Assembly (NCBI GenBank): GCA_022867105.1
Contig: JALHVH010000413.1
Location: forward strand, 1 to 8,094
Reading direction: 5' to 3'
Length of the DNA: 8,094 nt
From: Candidatus Aminicenantota bacterium
GTDB lineage: Bacteria; Acidobacteriota; Aminicenantia; Aminicenantales; Saccharicenantaceae
The first letter of the stretch is position 1, and every line of letters begins with the position of its first letter. The notes under the pieces were generated by a model. It worked only from the letters and a program-made list of their open reading frames with translations, was not told the DNA's origin and did not search any database. Of this stretch, positions 6,275-8,094 are shown piece after piece. The position numbers and the translations under genes are program-made.

Positions 6275-7102
6275 ATGAAAAAGGGAGTCGTCATCATCAT
6301 GGCTTTCGCCATGGCCGTTCTCGGAACGGTGCAAGCCTTCGCCCAGTTCACGCCTGAAGAACTGGCCGAGCATCCGAAGTGGGAGGAATTCCTCAGGACG
6401 GCCGAGATCATCAAGCAGGATCAGCTCCGGGGAGACCAGGCGGTCACCAGCCCCTGGCAGCTGACCTTGAAATCGGGCGACGTGGTCCGCGACGCCTTAT
6501 GGAAGAACCCCGTCGGCAAGATGGCCGGCTACCTCGAGGGCTGGCAGTACGAGATCGCCGCCTACCTGCTGGACAAATACCTGGGGCTCAACATGGTCCC
6601 GCCCACGATCGAGAGGAGGTTCCACGAAGACAGGGGCTCCATCCAGCTCTGGATCCCGGACTGCATCACGCTCAAGCAGAAAACGGAACAAAAGATCAAG
6701 ACGCCCCCCGTAAAAATCTTCAACTGGAACCGGTGCACGTACCTCCAACGGGCCTGGGACAATCTCATCGCCAACGAGGACCGTCACATGAACCAGATCC
6801 TCCTCACCAAGGACTGGCGGATGATCCTGATCGACCACTCCCGGTCCTTCCGGTCCTCGAAGAAGTTCACCCAGGAACTCATCTATACCGAAAAGCACCG
6901 GGAAGGGCCCAAGCTCATGAGCGAGCTGCCGCGCGCGTTCGTGGAAAAGGTCAAAGCCCTGACGTTCGAGGGGATCAAGCCGGTCGTCGGCGAGTGCCTC
7001 ACGGATGAAGAGATCAACGCCGTTCTGGTCCGCAGGGTCCTCATCCTGGCGGAAATCGACAGGCTCGTCCAGAAGAACGGGGAGGACAAGGTCCTATACT
7101 GA
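6275..7102 (+). CDS. Exported Fam20C/PI3-4K-like kinase, second of a tandem pair
   Basis: A 275-residue paralog of the preceding protein, alike along the whole length; by eye nearly half of the positions match. The signal peptide is about 1-23 (cleavage after AFA). Landmarks: ALWK with K77, GWQYEIAAY with E93, LNMVPPTIER (105-114), catalytic loop ANEDRHMNQ (166-174) with D169 and H171, and MILIDHSRSF (183-192) with D187. It has the full DRH that the first copy lacks, but Gln rather than Asn/Glu five residues after the Asp, with Asn at plus four. A C-terminal helix CLTDEEINAVLVRR and the tail GEDKVLY are shared with the first copy. AAGGAGG (6263-6269) gives a strong ribosome site, so the pair is co-transcribed. 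The last nine bases overlap the convergent RsbW-like gene. Of the three kinase-like domains in the window this one looks most likely to be active. Confidence 0.8.
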   Translation: MKKGVVIIMAFAMAVLGTVQAFAQFTPEELAEHPKWEEFLRTAEIIKQDQLRGDQAVTSPWQLTLKSGDVVRDALWKNPVGKMAGYLEGWQYEIAAYLLDKYLGLNMVPPTIERRFHEDRGSIQLWIPDCITLKQKTEQKIKTPPVKIFNWNRCTYLQRAWDNLIANEDRHMNQILLTKDWRMILIDHSRSFRSSKKFTQELIYTEKHREGPKLMSELPRAFVEKVKALTFEGIKPVVGECLTDEEINAVLVRRVLILAEIDRLVQKNGEDKVLY

Positions 7103-7516
7103 AACCTCCGCGGATGGAAGCGTCTTGAAAACGATCAGGACGTTCTGGCCGGGTTCCCGCTTGTATTCGAAGCCGTCCATGAGGGCCCTAAAAAGGTAGA
7201 TCCCGAAGCCTCCCCTCTTGCCCGTCCTGAGCTTTTCCAGGATGTCGGGAGGGGCGGTCTGACGGTGGTCAAAGGAAATCCCCGTGTCCCGGAACTCGAA
7301 ATAGACTTTCCGTCCCTCGAACCAGGTCCGGAGGACCAGGTCCCTTTTCTCTTCGGGATAAGCGTAGAGGACGATGTTGACAACGATCTCGTGGAGCGAG
7401 AGCTCGATCTTAAAATAGTCCTCCTCGGTCAAGTCGATGCCCCGAAGGGAATCCCGCAGGAAGGCGCGAACCCGGTCCATCGCCTGAAGGTCCGCTTTCA
7501 CTCTCAATTCATCCAC
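7094..7516 (-). CDS. RsbW/SpoIIAB-like anti-sigma factor ATPase
   Basis: A 140-residue single-domain GHKL ATPase of the HATPase_c_2 group. Visible boxes are the N-box HEIVVNIVLYAY (E43, N47), the G1 box DTGISFD (D77, G79) and the G2 box GGFGIYLFRALMD (102-114). Relatives are cytoplasmic Ser kinases that bind a sigma factor or phosphorylate a STAS anti-anti-sigma protein in partner switching. The start is a GTG at 7516 with GGGAG five bases upstream. It follows the PP2C gene by only 10 bases, so they form an operon. No STAS or sigma gene is visible, so its partner lies elsewhere. The C-terminus overlaps the convergent kinase gene by nine bases. Confidence 0.88.
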   Translation of the reverse strand: MDELRVKADLQAMDRVRAFLRDSLRGIDLTEEDYFKIELSLHEIVVNIVLYAYPEEKRDLVLRTWFEGRKVYFEFRDTGISFDHRQTAPPDILEKLRTGKRGGFGIYLFRALMDGFEYKREPGQNVLIVFKTLPSAEVSV

Positions 7517-7526
7517 GGACGCTCCC

Positions 7527-8094
7527 TCACCCGACCCTCTTCACGAGGACGAGCGTCATGTCGTCTCCTGGCTCGGCGCTGCCTGTATGGCACCGGACCT
7601 CGGCGAAGATCTTTTCCATGATCCTCGGGACGGCGAGGCCCATGTTCTCCCTGAGGAGCGCCTGGAGCTTGTCCTCCCCGTATTCTTCATTCCCGGCACT
7701 CCGGCCCTCCGTGATTCCGTCGGTGTACAAGCAAAGTAGATCGCCGGGGTCGAGACGGACGCTGCCCGCGCCGTAGACGACCCCAGGGAACATCCCCAGG
7801 CAGAAGCCAGTGCTCTCCAGCCTTTGCAGGCCGCCGTTCACGTCCAGCACGATCGGGGGGTTGTGTCCGGCGTTGACGAAGGTCATTTCTCCCGTCTCCG
7901 TGTCCAGTTCTCCGAAAAAGAACGTGATGTACGTGTGGCTCTCGGAACTTTGGTGGACGAAGTCGTTGAGGCGGGCCGTCATTCCCGTCAAGTCATGGCG
8001 GGGACCGACCTCCGCGCGAAGGGACGCCCTCAGGGAGGCCATGAGCAGGGCCGGCCCCACACCGCAACCCGAAACGTCGGCGATCGCGAGGCCC
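7527..8094 (-). CDS. SpoIIE/RsbU-type PP2C Ser/Thr phosphatase, C-terminal part (5' end outside window)
   Basis: 188 residues of the catalytic domain are visible; the frame is open to the window edge. Motifs in order: ADVSGCGVGPALLMA with the metal-binding Asp, NAGHNPPIV, PGDLLCLYTDGITE, and the terminal GDDMTLVLVKR with a further metal-binding Asp. The DVSG motif has Cys where His or Lys is usual. Such PPM phosphatases dephosphorylate STAS anti-anti-sigma proteins, and pairing with an RsbW-like kinase immediately downstream supports that role. Any N-terminal sensor (PAS, GAF, HAMP or receiver) would be outside the window. Confidence 0.92.
   Translation of the reverse strand, partial: GLAIADVSGCGVGPALLMASLRASLRAEVGPRHDLTGMTARLNDFVHQSSESHTYITFFFGELDTETGEMTFVNAGHNPPIVLDVNGGLQRLESTGFCLGMFPGVVYGAGSVRLDPGDLLCLYTDGITEGRSAGNEEYGEDKLQALLRENMGLAVPRIMEKIFAEVRCHTGSAEPGDDMTLVLVKRVG

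Noticed and set aside
5372..6373. Minus-strand ORF of 333 codons
   Set aside because: It covers the first tandem kinase on the opposite strand and crosses its promoter; no family signature is present.
5423..7102. HipA-type toxin kinases of a toxin-antitoxin system
   Set aside because: Both proteins have signal peptides, no HipB-like DNA-binding partner is present, and the EIAAY and NEDR landmarks fit Fam20C/PI3-4K better.
7085..7125. Bidirectional terminator between the convergent genes
   Set aside because: The genes overlap by nine bases, and I see only very short stems there with no T-run on either strand.

Overview
The window is GC-rich, almost fully coding, and reads as a phospho-signalling neighbourhood from a Gram-negative-type bacterium. 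A Ser/Thr kinase fused to TolB-like and TPR modules, a PP2C/RsbW-type switch and strong codon bias suggest Acidobacteriota or a relative (perhaps an uncultured lineage such as Aminicenantia). This placement is an inference from gene content only. No RNA gene, CRISPR array, insertion sequence, integrase or attachment site was seen, and no clear intrinsic terminator. No gene-free stretch exceeds 300 bases; the longest are 2104-2260 and 5285-5422, both divergent promoter regions.

Layout. 1-2103 (minus): a membrane Ser/Thr kinase with a TM helix, a TolB/FlgO-like domain and TPRs, cut by the window edge. 2104-2260: divergent control region with two perfect inverted repeats and a good sigma70-like promoter. 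2261-4084 (plus): an exported two-domain protein, a PPP-type metallophosphatase (Shewanella-like group) joined by a Gly-rich linker to a Fam20C/PI3-4K-like kinase domain. 4094-4496 (plus): wreckage of an NTP/NDP-exchanger-like transporter whose N-terminal and C-terminal pieces are joined with the middle missing. 4442-5284 (minus): an exported SdiA-regulated/YjiK-like beta-propeller. 5303-5378: back-to-back promoters. 5423-6259 and 6275-7102 (plus): two tandem paralogous exported Fam20C-like kinases, forming an operon. 7094-7516 and 7527-8094 (minus): an RsbW/SpoIIAB-like ATPase and the C-terminal part of a SpoIIE/RsbU-like PP2C phosphatase, also an operon.

How they may fit together. The most interesting element is the set of three homologous exported kinase-like domains, one of them fused to an exported phosphatase, lying beside a kinase whose own sensor part should face the same compartment. 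I infer an extracytoplasmic protein-phosphorylation (or small-molecule-phosphorylation) system of a kind usually associated with the eukaryotic secretory pathway. The three kinase-like domains differ at catalytic-loop positions, so one or more may be a pseudokinase or a regulator. Substrates cannot be read from the sequence.
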